Origin: Pelagibacteraceae bacterium AG-349-E10
GTDB taxonomy: Bacteria > Pseudomonadota > Alphaproteobacteria > HIMB59
Assembly (NCBI GenBank): GCA_003281065.1
Contig: QCDA01000002.1
Coordinates: 41,862-105,861 of the forward strand
Direction: 5' to 3'
Length of the DNA stretch: 64,000 bases
The position numbers were made by a program, and so were the translations under genes. Shown piece after piece: positions 54,975 to 63,205 of the stretch. Below the pieces are notes generated by a model that was not told the DNA's origin, made no database searches, and worked only from the letters and a program-made list of their open reading frames with translations. Position 1 is the first letter of the stretch. The number at the start of each line of letters is the position of its first letter.

Positions 54975-55702
54975 TAGATAAGTAGCATTTCTAGTGATGG
55001 TAAAATTGAATTTAATTGAAATCCTAAAGATTGAATAGAGCCATTAAAAATTAAAATACCTGTTACAAGCAAAATAATACCAGTAGTGAATTGAAAATAA
55101 CGAATATATTTATTTAAAAAACTAGTCATGATCAATATTTTACTCATCATTAATCCGACAATTATAAAAGGAACCGCCAAACCAATTGAGTAAAAAGACA
55201 ATAATATAATTCCATTAACACTATCCTTAATAGCAACAGCTAATACAGATCCTAAAATTGGTCCAATGCATGGACTCCAGCCAAATGCAAAAGCAACTCC
55301 AATTAAAAATGGAAAAAAATGATTATTTTGAAAACCTTGTAAATGGAACTTACGCTCAAAATCTAAAAAAGGAATTTTAATTATTCCAATAAAATATAGT
55401 CCCAAAATTACTATTAATAATCCTGATATGAAATTTAATTGTTTTTTAAAATCAAAAAATATGTCACTTAAAAAATCAATAGAAGCACCCATGATTATAA
55501 AGACAAAAGAAAAACCTAGAGTAAATAGTAGAACATGAGGTAATAGCTTTAGTGTGTTCACTGCTGATGAATTTTGTAAATCTGCAAAAGATTTGCCTAC
55601 AATATATGATATAAATCCTGGAACTATGGGTAGAACACAAGGTGAGAGAAAACTGAGAATACCAGCTAAAAAAGCTATAGTTAGAGGGATATCTTGAACC
55701 AT
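54974..55702 (-). CDS. ccdA: cytochrome c biogenesis protein CcdA
   Basis: A 242-residue six-helix membrane protein. The two redox cysteines lie in the conserved SFLSPCVLPIVPG (about residues 18-30) and FGWSPCIGPILGS contexts. CcdA moves electrons from thioredoxin to the periplasm for haem attachment and disulphide reduction. It opens a two-gene operon with the VTT protein and is divergent from the phosphatidyltransferase gene, with 40 bases between them. Confidence 0.93.
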   Translation of the reverse strand: MVQDIPLTIAFLAGILSFLSPCVLPIVPGFISYIVGKSFADLQNSSAVNTLKLLPHVLLFTLGFSFVFIIMGASIDFLSDIFFDFKKQLNFISGLLIVILGLYFIGIIKIPFLDFERKFHLQGFQNNHFFPFLIGVAFAFGWSPCIGPILGSVLAVAIKDSVNGIILLSFYSIGLAVPFIIVGLMMSKILIMTSFLNKYIRYFQFTTGIILLVTGILIFNGSIQSLGFQLNSILPSLEMLLI

Positions 55703-55742
55703 GAAATTATAGTAACATTATACTATCCATACAATAACACAG

Positions 55743-56360
55743 ATGTTTGATCGCCAAATTCAAAATTTTACCCAAAAACCATTAATAATAATGGCTAAAC
55801 TTTTTTTAAAGTTTTTAAAACCTAATCAAATGACAATATTAGGTTTCATATTAGGTTTTTTTATGTGTATTTTAATTTTTTTTCAATTCTATTTTGCTGC
55901 ACTAGCACTTTTACTTTTGAATAGATTTTGTGATGGCTTAGATGGAACAATGGCCAGACTAACAACCCCCACTCCTTTGGGTGGATATTTAGATATTGTC
56001 AGTGACTTCACAATTTATTCTGGGTTTGTTTTAGCATTTGGGTTCAGTAATAGTAGTTACACAACTTTATCAATGATTTTACTTTTTTTGTATATAGGTA
56101 CGGGTACAACATTTCTTGCAAAAGCTGCAATTCAAACTCATTTAGATAAAATCTCAGAGACAAATGATGCTATTGAAGGATTACCAAAAAGTTTTCATTA
56201 CACATCCGGATTAGTTGAAGGTACAGAAACAATAATTTTCATGGTTTTGTGTCTCTTATTTCCAAATTTTTTTATTTTAATATCTATTATTTTTGGGATT
56301 TTATGTTTTATAACTTTTATTTCTAGGGTTATTGTTTGTTACGTTGAATTTAATTTATAA
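55743..56360 (+). CDS. CDP-alcohol phosphatidyltransferase family protein
   Basis: A 205-residue membrane enzyme. The family motif D-G-x2-A-R...G-x3-D-x3-D can be read between residues 67 and 88 (DGTMARLTTPTPLGGYLDIVSD). Five or so helices surround it. Such enzymes attach an alcohol head group to CDP-diacylglycerol in phospholipid synthesis; the alcohol cannot be named from sequence. The ATG is at 55743, and a possible plus-strand promoter (TTGAAC at 55694, TATACT at 55719, 19-base spacing) overlaps the ccdA start. Its 3' end overlaps the convergent gene by 11 bases. Confidence 0.88.
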   Translation: MFDRQIQNFTQKPLIIMAKLFLKFLKPNQMTILGFILGFFMCILIFFQFYFAALALLLLNRFCDGLDGTMARLTTPTPLGGYLDIVSDFTIYSGFVLAFGFSNSSYTTLSMILLFLYIGTGTTFLAKAAIQTHLDKISETNDAIEGLPKSFHYTSGLVEGTETIIFMVLCLLFPNFFILISIIFGILCFITFISRVIVCYVEFNL

Positions 56361-56706
56361 AAGTTAAATAAGCTTCCATAAACATTTTTGATATAATCAT
56401 AGTAATTATAAAAAAAGATAATTTTAACAAAATTCTTATTATTCTTCCAAGTTCAAAACCTGCATAATAAGCTTCAAATATATCAAAGTTATTGAAAAAC
56501 CTCTTATTTACAAAGTTTTTAAGTAAAAAGAATAATTTTGCTAATGGTCTTACGACTACGAAATTTCCAATTATAGAAAATACGATAACAATTACTAAAC
56601 TTACATTCATTGCAAAGGACCAAATAATTAGTGACCCAATCCAGTATCCTAAAAATAGTAACCTCTCCTTTTGCTGAGGGTGAGTATAAACTTGAAAGAA
56701 ATTCAT
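56350..56706 (-). CDS. small membrane protein, unrecognised
   Basis: A 118-residue protein with three hydrophobic segments (about 17-34, 36-52 and 92-112) separated by a basic loop with an aromatic YYAGFELGR motif. I do not recognise the family. It ends inside the convergent phosphatidyltransferase gene (11-base overlap) and begins one base after the dehydrogenase gene stop, so it is probably co-transcribed with that gene and with mutT, EamA and MFS genes upstream. Confidence 0.7.
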   Translation of the reverse strand: MNFFQVYTHPQQKERLLFLGYWIGSLIIWSFAMNVSLVIVIVFSIIGNFVVVRPLAKLFFLLKNFVNKRFFNNFDIFEAYYAGFELGRIIRILLKLSFFIITMIISKMFMEAYLTFIN

Positions 56707-56707
56707 T

Positions 56708-57739
56708 TTATTTTAATCCATCTAAAGCCATTTCACTTGCAATATTGGATGCTAAAGTCATGTCTTTTTGGGATTTTTCTAAGATAAATTTTGTACGTGA
56801 TTTTATTTTTTTTAGAAGGTCATCTACAATTTTGTCATCTGGTTCGAGATCTTCTTTAATACTAATTCTTGAACCTAATATAATTACGCCACCAGCGTTG
56901 GCACAATAATCAGGACAATATAATATACCTTTGTTATATAATTCTTCTTCTATATCAATATTATCAAGTTGATTATTTGCAGATCCAGTAATCATTAATA
57001 TTTTATTATTTGCAAAATTTAAAAACTCCGTATTCAAATCACCTCCCCCTGCACAAGGAGAGTAAATATCAATTTTTTCAAAGGATGTATCTTGGAGTTG
57101 ACTACAAAATTTATAACCATCTCTCTCAATCAAATCTTTTTTATGCTCTAAGTCAGAAATTTCAATATTTGCACCGTCTTTTTTACACAAAGAAGCAATT
57201 CTAGATCCAGTCTTACCATATCCTTTGATAAATATATTTTTATTTACTAATGAGTCTTGGCCGAATTTAAATTCGACACATCCTAACATTGAGTAATAAA
57301 CACCTAATGCGGTACCTAATCCGGAGTCAGAACCAATAGGGTTACAAACATGATCTGAGTATTCTCTAAATCCTCTTAAGTCCTCATCGACCGTTCCCAT
57401 ATCTCCAGCTGTTATATAAGTACCATTTAGTTTGTTTAAAACTTCTCCAAATAAACTATATGCATCTTTTTTATTTATTTTAGAATGAATAGTAGCTTTC
57501 CCACCACCAAAGGGAAGTTCAGCCAAAGAATTCTTATATGTCATTGCTTCAGCTAATTTTAAAACATCTTCTTCTTGCTTATGCAAATCCTGATAATTGA
57601 AATATCTACATCCACCCAAGGCAGGGCCTCTTTTAGTATTATGAATAGCAATTACTGAGTAAAAATTAAATTTATCCTCCTCAGCATAAATAACTCTTTC
57701 AAATCCATCTTTTGGTTTATCTTTAATATTTAAAGTCAT
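56708..57739 (-). CDS. leucine/valine/phenylalanine-type amino acid dehydrogenase
   Basis: A 343-residue Glu/Leu/Phe/Val dehydrogenase of the short, leucine-dehydrogenase type. GPALGGCRYF and the lysines K69 (MTYKN) and K81 (FGGGKATI) form the substrate site, GDMGT and SDSGLGTALGVYYS follow, and IKGYGKTGSRIA (about 175-186) binds NAD. It deaminates branched-chain or aromatic amino acids reversibly. CPDYCANAGGVI near residue 260 is as in leucine dehydrogenases. It overlaps the upstream mutT gene by 17 bases. Substrate preference cannot be read with certainty. Confidence 0.9.
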   Translation of the reverse strand: MTLNIKDKPKDGFERVIYAEEDKFNFYSVIAIHNTKRGPALGGCRYFNYQDLHKQEEDVLKLAEAMTYKNSLAELPFGGGKATIHSKINKKDAYSLFGEVLNKLNGTYITAGDMGTVDEDLRGFREYSDHVCNPIGSDSGLGTALGVYYSMLGCVEFKFGQDSLVNKNIFIKGYGKTGSRIASLCKKDGANIEISDLEHKKDLIERDGYKFCSQLQDTSFEKIDIYSPCAGGGDLNTEFLNFANNKILMITGSANNQLDNIDIEEELYNKGILYCPDYCANAGGVIILGSRISIKEDLEPDDKIVDDLLKKIKSRTKFILEKSQKDMTLASNIASEMALDGLK

Positions 57740-58133
57740 TACTACTTATATGGTCAATTATTTTAAGGTCTCCTTCTAAAAAATCATATTCACGAATATC
57801 CTTGATTTCAATCCATTTTAGTTCTTTATGAAAATTATTTAAAACCTTACCACTGAAATTATTGACTATATAAAAATATATGAATACCTTTTTATTCAAG
57901 TCTTTATAATTGAAATTATAACTGATTAGTTCCTCATAATTTATTATGTTAATCGATAACTCTTCATTTATTTCTCTAATTAAGGCCTCTTCATTAGTCT
58001 CATCATTTTTGATTTTACCTCCAGGAAATTCCCATTTTAACGGATGATCGTTAAATTTTGGTCTTTGACATATTAAAAGTTTATTATTTTGAAGTATTAA
58101 GCCTGCTACAACTTTTATTTGTTCAATTTTCAT
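57723..58133 (-). CDS. mutT: NUDIX hydrolase, MutT-like
   Basis: From the ATG at 58133 a 136-residue protein begins KIEQIKVVAGLILQNNKLLI. The NUDIX box can be read as GGKIKNDETNEEALIREINE followed by E-L-S-I. FNDHPLKWEFPGG just before it is typical of 8-oxo-dGTP diphosphatase MutT, which cleans the nucleotide pool. A longer frame starts at 58160, but the ATG at 58133 gives the usual MutT N-terminus and a modest 11-base overlap with the EamA gene. It overlaps the dehydrogenase gene by 17 bases. Confidence 0.85.
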   Translation of the reverse strand: MKIEQIKVVAGLILQNNKLLICQRPKFNDHPLKWEFPGGKIKNDETNEEALIREINEELSINIINYEELISYNFNYKDLNKKVFIYFYIVNNFSGKVLNNFHKELKWIEIKDIREYDFLEGDLKIIDHISSNDFKY

Positions 58134-58998
58134 ATTTTGTTTTAGCAATATAAATCCCAATCAGGATTAATGTACTTCCAAAAAATTGGATCAATGTTAA
58201 TTTTTCTTGGAAAAAAAGGTAAGCCAATAAGGTTGCGGCAATAGGTTGTATCAAAAGACTCAAAGATGATAAGGAAGCAGATAAAAATGCTAGAGAGTAA
58301 GCTATAAAAGATTGTCCAATGAATTGGCATACAAAACCTAATAAAAATAGAATTGCTATCGCGTAAAAAGACTTTGGCACTAAACTTTGTTCAAAAAATA
58401 TAGCGACTAAAAGTAAAATAATTGCACTTACACATCCTGAAGAAAACATAATCGTACTTGAATTTAAATTTTTTCTTAATTGGCTGATAGTAAGAATATA
58501 ACAACCATACCAAATTGCAGTTAGAACACCTAAAAGATCTCCCAAAAATTGGGATTTATAAAATTGAAAACTCTCACCTAATAACAAGGTCATGCCACTC
58601 ATCGAAATAAATATGGCAATAAAAAAAAACTTAGAAAATTTTTCTTTAAGAAATATTAAAGAAAATAAAATCACAACAATTGGAGCTAAATTAGATAAAA
58701 ATGTTGCCTTAGAAACTGTGGTAAGTTTGATAGACAAATGCCAACAAATTAAATCTAATGAAAAAAAGACACCTGAAATAAAAATAATTAAAAATTTATT
58801 TTTTAAAACAGGAAAGTTTACTTTTTCAATAATTTTCAGTGACCCAAACATTAAAAAAAAGGGAAGGCTCACAAATATTCTAAAAAAAGCTGTCATTATT
58901 GGATCAACCTCTGAAAGTCGAACAAATATAGGAGAAAAAGCAATACTTACTGCGCCTATAATCAGTATGAGAAAAGGATTAATCTTTAAATTAGGCAA
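58123..58998 (-). CDS. EamA/DMT family transporter
   Basis: A 291-residue inner-membrane protein with ten predicted helices in two EamA repeats: the first begins LILIIGAVSIAFSPIFVRLS and includes FFRIFVSLPFF, the second begins LGVLTAIWYGCYI and ends ATLLAYLFFQEKLT-like (LLAYLFFQEKLTLIQ) with the family's FxEx turn. DMT members export metabolites such as amino acids. The substrate is unknown. It overlaps the MFS gene by eight bases and mutT by 11. Confidence 0.88.
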   Translation of the reverse strand: MPNLKINPFLILIIGAVSIAFSPIFVRLSEVDPIMTAFFRIFVSLPFFLMFGSLKIIEKVNFPVLKNKFLIIFISGVFFSLDLICWHLSIKLTTVSKATFLSNLAPIVVILFSLIFLKEKFSKFFFIAIFISMSGMTLLLGESFQFYKSQFLGDLLGVLTAIWYGCYILTISQLRKNLNSSTIMFSSGCVSAIILLLVAIFFEQSLVPKSFYAIAILFLLGFVCQFIGQSFIAYSLAFLSASLSSLSLLIQPIAATLLAYLFFQEKLTLIQFFGSTLILIGIYIAKTKYEN

Positions 58999-60187
58999 AA
59001 ACTTCTTCGGATTTTTCTTTTTCTATAATTGGAAAATGGATGATTGCAGAAAAAAGAGAAATTATTATCGCCATAATCCAGGCTATATCGAGTGAACCAT
59101 AAATATCTATAACTAAACCACCAATAAAAGAGCCAAGAAATGCTCCTGCTTGATGGGAAACCATTACAATTCCAAATAAGGTTGAAAGGTATCTTGTGCC
59201 AAATCTATTTGAAACAATTCCTGAGGTCGGTGGGACAGTTGATAACCATAAAAGACCAATACAACAACTGAAGGCTATAATTGTGAAATTGTTAGTAGGC
59301 AAAATTAATAATAAAAAAATTACTATGCTCCTTACGAAATAAATAAATGATAATATATATTTTTTTTTAATAATGCCTGAAACCTTTCCTGAAATTAAAG
59401 TACCAATCATATTAAATAACCCAATTAAAGTAAGTCCTGTTGCAGCTATTGTAGTTTCTAAACCTTTAATTTTTGCAAAAACTGGAAGATAGTTTGAAAT
59501 TAAAGCAACATGTAAGCCACAAACAAAAAATCCTAAAATAAGATAGTTATAACTTTTATCCTTAAAGGCTTTTTTTATGACATCTGATATTTTTCTTTTT
59601 GTAAATTCTTTCTTATCTTTTTTTTGAGGCTTAGGTAAAAGAAATATAAGTGAAAGAGGAATTATGAACAAAAAAAACATAGATGTAATTTGAAAAGAAA
59701 AGCTCCATTTAAAGGTTGTGACTAAAAATTGGTTAATAGGTGTAAATATAAACATCCCTGTTGCAGCAAGAGACATAAGTATTCCTGTAACTGTGCTTTG
59801 TGTTTTATCATCCTCAAAATATTTTGAGACTCCTCCAATTATAACTGGTACAGAAATAACACCAGCTGAAATACCTCCAATTATGCCAATACCAAATAAA
59901 AAATGTAATGGGTGTATCGCTGAAGAAGCAACATAGAAACTAAGAGAGACACCAAAGAAACCAAAACAAAGAGTTTTTACATAACCCTTTTGTTCAGCAA
60001 ATGCACCTGCAATGGGTGACATAGCTCCCCAAAGCAAATTAAAAAGACCATATGTTAGACCTATAATTGAAGCACTAAAAACTGTGGAACTTAAAAGATC
60101 TGGGACATATATCCCCAGAGACATTCTAAATCCATTTCCAACTGACAGTATTAATCCAGCAACTAAAACTAATAGAATTGTTCTCAT
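58991..60187 (-). CDS. MFS transporter
   Basis: A 398-residue protein with 12 predicted helices and a basic cytoplasmic loop in the middle (about residues 195-220, PKPQKKDKKEFTKRK). The N-terminal half has GLTYGLFNLLWGAMSPIAG with the MFS signature region, the C-terminal half VSHQAGAFLGSFIGG, which resembles the monocarboxylate or oxalate/formate antiporter style of MFS. It opens a five- or six-gene minus-strand operon; 72 bases lie between its start and the small basic peptide gene on the other strand. Substrate unknown. Confidence 0.88.
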   Translation of the reverse strand: MRTILLVLVAGLILSVGNGFRMSLGIYVPDLLSSTVFSASIIGLTYGLFNLLWGAMSPIAGAFAEQKGYVKTLCFGFFGVSLSFYVASSAIHPLHFLFGIGIIGGISAGVISVPVIIGGVSKYFEDDKTQSTVTGILMSLAATGMFIFTPINQFLVTTFKWSFSFQITSMFFLFIIPLSLIFLLPKPQKKDKKEFTKRKISDVIKKAFKDKSYNYLILGFFVCGLHVALISNYLPVFAKIKGLETTIAATGLTLIGLFNMIGTLISGKVSGIIKKKYILSFIYFVRSIVIFLLLILPTNNFTIIAFSCCIGLLWLSTVPPTSGIVSNRFGTRYLSTLFGIVMVSHQAGAFLGSFIGGLVIDIYGSLDIAWIMAIIISLFSAIIHFPIIEKEKSEEVFA

Positions 60188-60259
60188 TTGCTTAAAATAT
60201 ATGAATCATTTCAAAAAAATATGTTTATTTTTGAGGTTAAATATCTATTATACGCCGTC

Positions 60260-60343
60260 ATGGGTTATCCTAAAAAACACAGAGGCAGAAGAAAAATCGG
60301 TTCACGAAAAAGAAGAGCTAAAAGAAGAGCTAAAAAGAAATAG
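60260..60343 (+). CDS. 27-residue highly basic peptide
   Basis: ATG at 60260 to TAG at 60341-60343 encodes a peptide beginning MGYPKKHRGRRKIGSRK and continuing with R-R-A-K-R-R-A-K-K-K. Seventeen of 27 residues are Lys, Arg or His. A -10-like TATTAT lies at 60246-60251, eight bases ahead of the ATG, so the transcript may be leaderless; no ribosome-binding site is seen. The charge and size suggest a nucleic-acid- or ribosome-binding peptide like the small basic ribosomal proteins, but I do not recognise it. It ends 35 bases before the msrB start. Confidence 0.5.
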   Translation: MGYPKKHRGRRKIGSRKRRAKRRAKKK

Positions 60344-60378
60344 TATTTTCAATTATTATAATTTATCCCTGATATTTT

Positions 60379-60846
60379 ATGGTTGTTTTAAACAGAAGAA
60401 GATTTATATCAATACTTATTGGTGGATGCTTTGTTGGATATAAACCTTTAATTGCTATGGAAAAATTAATTCTTTCAGATGAGGAATGGAAAATGAGATT
60501 ATCGGAAGAGGAGTATTATATTTTGAGGCAGCATGGAACTGAACGACCCGGGTTTAGCGTGCTTAACAATGAAAAAAGGAAAGGTACCTACCATTGTGCA
60601 GGATGTGAATTACCACTATTTTCTTCAGATATGAAATATGATAGCGGAACTGGCTGGCCTTCATTTTTTGATTATCTCCCCAATGCTTTGGGTTTTAAAA
60701 CAGATTTTAAATTGGTGTTTCCACGAAAAGAATATCACTGTGCTAAATGTGGCGGACATCACGGACACGTCTTCAAAGATGGTCCAGAACCTACAGGTTT
60801 AAGATACTGTAATAACGGTATAGCTTTAAACTTTATACCAGATTAA
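60379..60846 (+). CDS. msrB: peptide-methionine (R)-S-oxide reductase with Tat-type signal
   Basis: A 155-residue MsrB. The zinc cysteines are C73, C76 (CAGC) and C121, C124 (CAKC), TGWPSF (91-96) is the substrate strand, GGHHGHVF follows, and C144 in LRYCNNG is the catalytic cysteine. The N-terminal NRRRFISILIGG (5-16) is a twin-arginine signal with a short hydrophobic core, so the enzyme likely repairs oxidised methionine outside the cytoplasm. It uses cysteine, not selenocysteine. Its stop overlaps the convergent bioY gene by four bases. The ATG at 60379 is just ahead of the twin arginines. Confidence 0.93.
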   Translation: MVVLNRRRFISILIGGCFVGYKPLIAMEKLILSDEEWKMRLSEEEYYILRQHGTERPGFSVLNNEKRKGTYHCAGCELPLFSSDMKYDSGTGWPSFFDYLPNALGFKTDFKLVFPRKEYHCAKCGGHHGHVFKDGPEPTGLRYCNNGIALNFIPD

Positions 60847-61388
60847 TTTTTTTTAATTAGCAAATATGTTAAAGAAATAGCAAGTGCTATCTTTAAAAGT
60901 TCACTGTAAATAAATGGGTATAAGCCTGCGTTTATAGATTTCTCTAGTCCTATGAAGCTTGATAAATGGGCAATACCACAAACAAAAATAATTAACGCGC
61001 CTATAAAAATAGATAAAATAATTTTTATTAAATTTTTATTGAAAAGATTTTTTGAAAAATATGCTATTACAAATGAAGCTAAAATCATTCCATAAAGAAA
61101 TCCAAATGTTGGAGACATGACATAACCAAAACCTCCACCAGCAGCAAAGATGGGAAAACCAATAAGTCCAAGAATAACGTATGAAACAGTTGCATAAAAC
61201 CCAACCATACCCATTGAGGCAGCAATAAAATATACAACAAAGGTTTGTAATGTCATCGGCACAGGATAGAAAGGAATACTAATTTTACTAGAAACTGATA
61301 AGAGAATAATTCCCAAAAGAGAAAATACTATCTTGGATAAATTACTTTGAGCGTACTGACTTAAAATTGTTATATTTTTATTTTCCAT
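60843..61388 (-). CDS. bioY: BioY family biotin transporter subunit
   Basis: A 181-residue membrane protein with six helices. It has the BioY signature PFYPVPMTLQTFVVY (about 39-53) and GFPIFAAGGGFGYVMSPTFGFLYG, which are characteristic. BioY is the substrate-binding subunit of the energy-coupling-factor biotin uptake system; some alphaproteobacteria use it without the other subunits. No ecfA/ecfT gene is near. It follows transaldolase by 38 bases and is probably co-transcribed with it or has a promoter in that gap. Confidence 0.92.
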   Translation of the reverse strand: MENKNITILSQYAQSNLSKIVFSLLGIILLSVSSKISIPFYPVPMTLQTFVVYFIAASMGMVGFYATVSYVILGLIGFPIFAAGGGFGYVMSPTFGFLYGMILASFVIAYFSKNLFNKNLIKIILSIFIGALIIFVCGIAHLSSFIGLEKSINAGLYPFIYSELLKIALAISLTYLLIKKN

Positions 61389-61426
61389 ATTAATTATTTA
61401 TAATTTTGAAGTGATTTGTGCAATAA

Positions 61427-62386
61427 TTATAATTGGCCTCTAATCAATTCTTTTAACTTCAATAAATCCTTATTAAATAATCTAATACCCTCAGCTAGTT
61501 TAAAAGATGCCATCTGATTTTCATTTAAATGCCAACGAAATGAGCTCTCATTCACATTAATTCTCTCAATATCTAATAAAGATGAGTTTTCTTTTGATAA
61601 TTTAAGTTTAATTTCATCATCGTTTTGGCTTAACTCTTCTAAAAGAGTTGGGCTTATAGTTAATTTATCACATCCAGCTAAATTAATTATTTCATCCTTG
61701 TTTCTAAATGATGCTGCCATAACAATAGTGTTATAATTAAATTTTTTAAAATAATTAAAAATCTTCTCAACACTCTCAACACCTGGGTCATTTGATGAGT
61801 CATAATCTTTTTGTGTATTTGATTTAAACCAGTCAAGTATCCTTCCCACAAAAGGTGAAATTAAAAATGCTCCTGCTTCAGCACAAGCTATTGCTTGTGT
61901 TAAAGAAAAAATGAGTGTGCAATTACAAGAAATTCCCTCTGCCTCTAATTTTTTTACTGCTTGTATTCCTTCCCATGTGCCTGCAATTTTAATTAATATT
62001 CTATTCTTGGAGACACCTGATTGCTCATAGCTATTGATTATTTGCTTTGCCTTTTCAACAGTAGCTTCAGTATTGAATGATAAATCAGAGTCGACCTCGG
62101 TAGAAACATATCCAGGCACGATTTTTATTAATTCTATACCAAAAGCAATAGTTAGTTGATCAGCAATGTAATTAACTTGATCCTCAGTTTGAGAAAATTT
62201 TCTACTTTTTGAATTACTTATTACTTCATCAACTAATTTTTTGTATTTGTTTGATTGAACAGCTTTAAATATTAAAGATGGATTGGTTGTGCAGTCATCT
62301 GGATTAAATTTTTGAATACTGTCAATATCTCCGGTGTCTGCAACAACTGATGAAAATTTTTTAAGACTATCTAATTGAGATACCAT
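61427..62386 (-). CDS. tal: transaldolase
   Basis: A 319-residue class I transaldolase of the TalB type. FNPDDCTTNPSL (27-38), the Schiff-base lysine K133 in ILIKIAGTWEGI (130-141), the ISPFVGRILDWF segment and the FRNKDEI turn are all in place. It moves a dihydroxyacetone unit in the non-oxidative pentose phosphate pathway and would provide sedoheptulose 7-phosphate for heptose synthesis. The ATG is at 62386. The 56-base gap to the divergent phosphatase gene holds its promoter, which I could not define. Confidence 0.95.
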   Translation of the reverse strand: MVSQLDSLKKFSSVVADTGDIDSIQKFNPDDCTTNPSLIFKAVQSNKYKKLVDEVISNSKSRKFSQTEDQVNYIADQLTIAFGIELIKIVPGYVSTEVDSDLSFNTEATVEKAKQIINSYEQSGVSKNRILIKIAGTWEGIQAVKKLEAEGISCNCTLIFSLTQAIACAEAGAFLISPFVGRILDWFKSNTQKDYDSSNDPGVESVEKIFNYFKKFNYNTIVMAASFRNKDEIINLAGCDKLTISPTLLEELSQNDDEIKLKLSKENSSLLDIERINVNESSFRWHLNENQMASFKLAEGIRLFNKDLLKLKELIRGQL

Positions 62387-62442
62387 GAAAATAAATATTC
62401 TTTCTTAACGATTGTTTAAGCTATATATTAATTGAACTTCTT

Positions 62443-62949
62443 ATGCAAAAAAAAATAATTATTTGTGGATTAGCAGATATCCAAGAGTGTGTTGATAAAT
62501 TCAGCCCAGATAAAATGCTTACCATTATTAATAAAAATTTTAAGCCTGAAACCCCATCAGGTATGGATAAAAATAGACACTTGAAAATGTTAATTGATGA
62601 TATTTCTGAGCCAAGAGAGGGATTTATATTACCAGAGAAACATCATGCTCAAGAATTATTAGATTTCACAGATAATTGGGATAAAACCAAACCTATTTTA
62701 GTCCATTGTCATATGGGTATAAGTAGATCTACTGCAACAAGTTTAGGCATAGCCGCAAAATACTCCCCTGAAAATATTGAGCTTATAATTGAAAACTTAA
62801 AAGAAATTGCACCACACGCTAGCCCTAATAAGATTATGATGAGATATTATGATGAAATATTGGGTTTAGATAACAGACTCTATGGTTCAGTTCCGTACTT
62901 TGACCCTGAGCCGATAGAAGAAAGTAGAATAGTAGAGTTAAATTTTTAG
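62443..62949 (+). CDS. dual-specificity/tyrosine phosphatase-like protein
   Basis: A 168-residue protein with the C-x5-R phosphatase loop HCHMGISRSTA (88-98; C89, R95) and an upstream aspartate-rich segment (IDDIS, 51-55) that could give the general acid. It looks complete but small. The family removes phosphate from protein or from nucleotide or lipid substrates; I cannot say which. It is followed after nine bases by the 52-residue cysteine-containing protein, so the two form an operon. Confidence 0.85.
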   Translation: MQKKIIICGLADIQECVDKFSPDKMLTIINKNFKPETPSGMDKNRHLKMLIDDISEPREGFILPEKHHAQELLDFTDNWDKTKPILVHCHMGISRSTATSLGIAAKYSPENIELIIENLKEIAPHASPNKIMMRYYDEILGLDNRLYGSVPYFDPEPIEESRIVELNF

Positions 62950-62958
62950 GATAACTAA

Positions 62959-63117
62959 ATGAATAATAGTTGTGAAGTATGTAAAAAAAAGATTGTGGAG
63001 CCTTTATATTGGGCTGATCCTAAGTTTTATAATATCCCAAAAAAAGTTTTTTTTTGCGATGCCAAATGTTCACTAATTTATTATAAGAAAATTAAAAAAT
63101 TATTTAAAAATCAATAA
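62959..63117 (+). CDS. 52-residue zinc-finger-like protein
   Basis: The ATG at 62959 opens a 52-codon frame beginning MNNSCEVCKKKIVEPLYW and ending in a lysine-rich helix. Cysteines at residues 5, 8, 33 and 37 (C-x2-C...C-x3-C) fit a treble-clef or zinc-ribbon fold. The gene starts nine bases after the phosphatase stop and ends 12 bases before a perfect hairpin, consistent with the end of an operon. Its role is unknown; it could bind nucleic acid or be a partner of the phosphatase. Confidence 0.75.
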   Translation: MNNSCEVCKKKIVEPLYWADPKFYNIPKKVFFCDAKCSLIYYKKIKKLFKNQ

Positions 63118-63129
63118 ATTCAATACATA

Positions 63130-63154
63130 TAGCTGTGCAAATTTTGCACAGCTA
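63130..63154 (+). terminator. perfect 11-bp hairpin after the phosphatase operon
   Basis: TAGCTGTGCAA and its exact complement TTGCACAGCTA are separated by ATT. The hairpin lies 12 bases after the stop of the 52-residue gene, where a terminator is expected. It has no long T run after it, so a terminator that needs help, or a protein-binding palindrome, are alternatives. Confidence 0.55.
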
Positions 63155-63172
63155 AGTTCTATTATCTGCAAT

Positions 63173-63200
63173 TTGACTTTAGAAAAAAAATTAGTATAAA
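63173..63200 (+). promoter_or_regulatory. sigma70 promoter of the candidate small RNA
   Basis: TTGACT (63173-63178) and TATAAA (63195-63200) are separated by 16 bases, close to the sigma70 consensus. Transcription should start at about 63206. It is one of the best promoter matches in this AT-rich window and points into the inverted repeat at 63211-63264 rather than into a coding region. Confidence 0.6.
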
Positions 63201-63205
63201 TCACC

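Noticed and set aside
58592-59095. Plus-strand open frame of 167 codons across the EamA/MFS junction
   Set aside because: It is antisense to two well-supported transporters and its composition is that of a reverse-complemented membrane protein.
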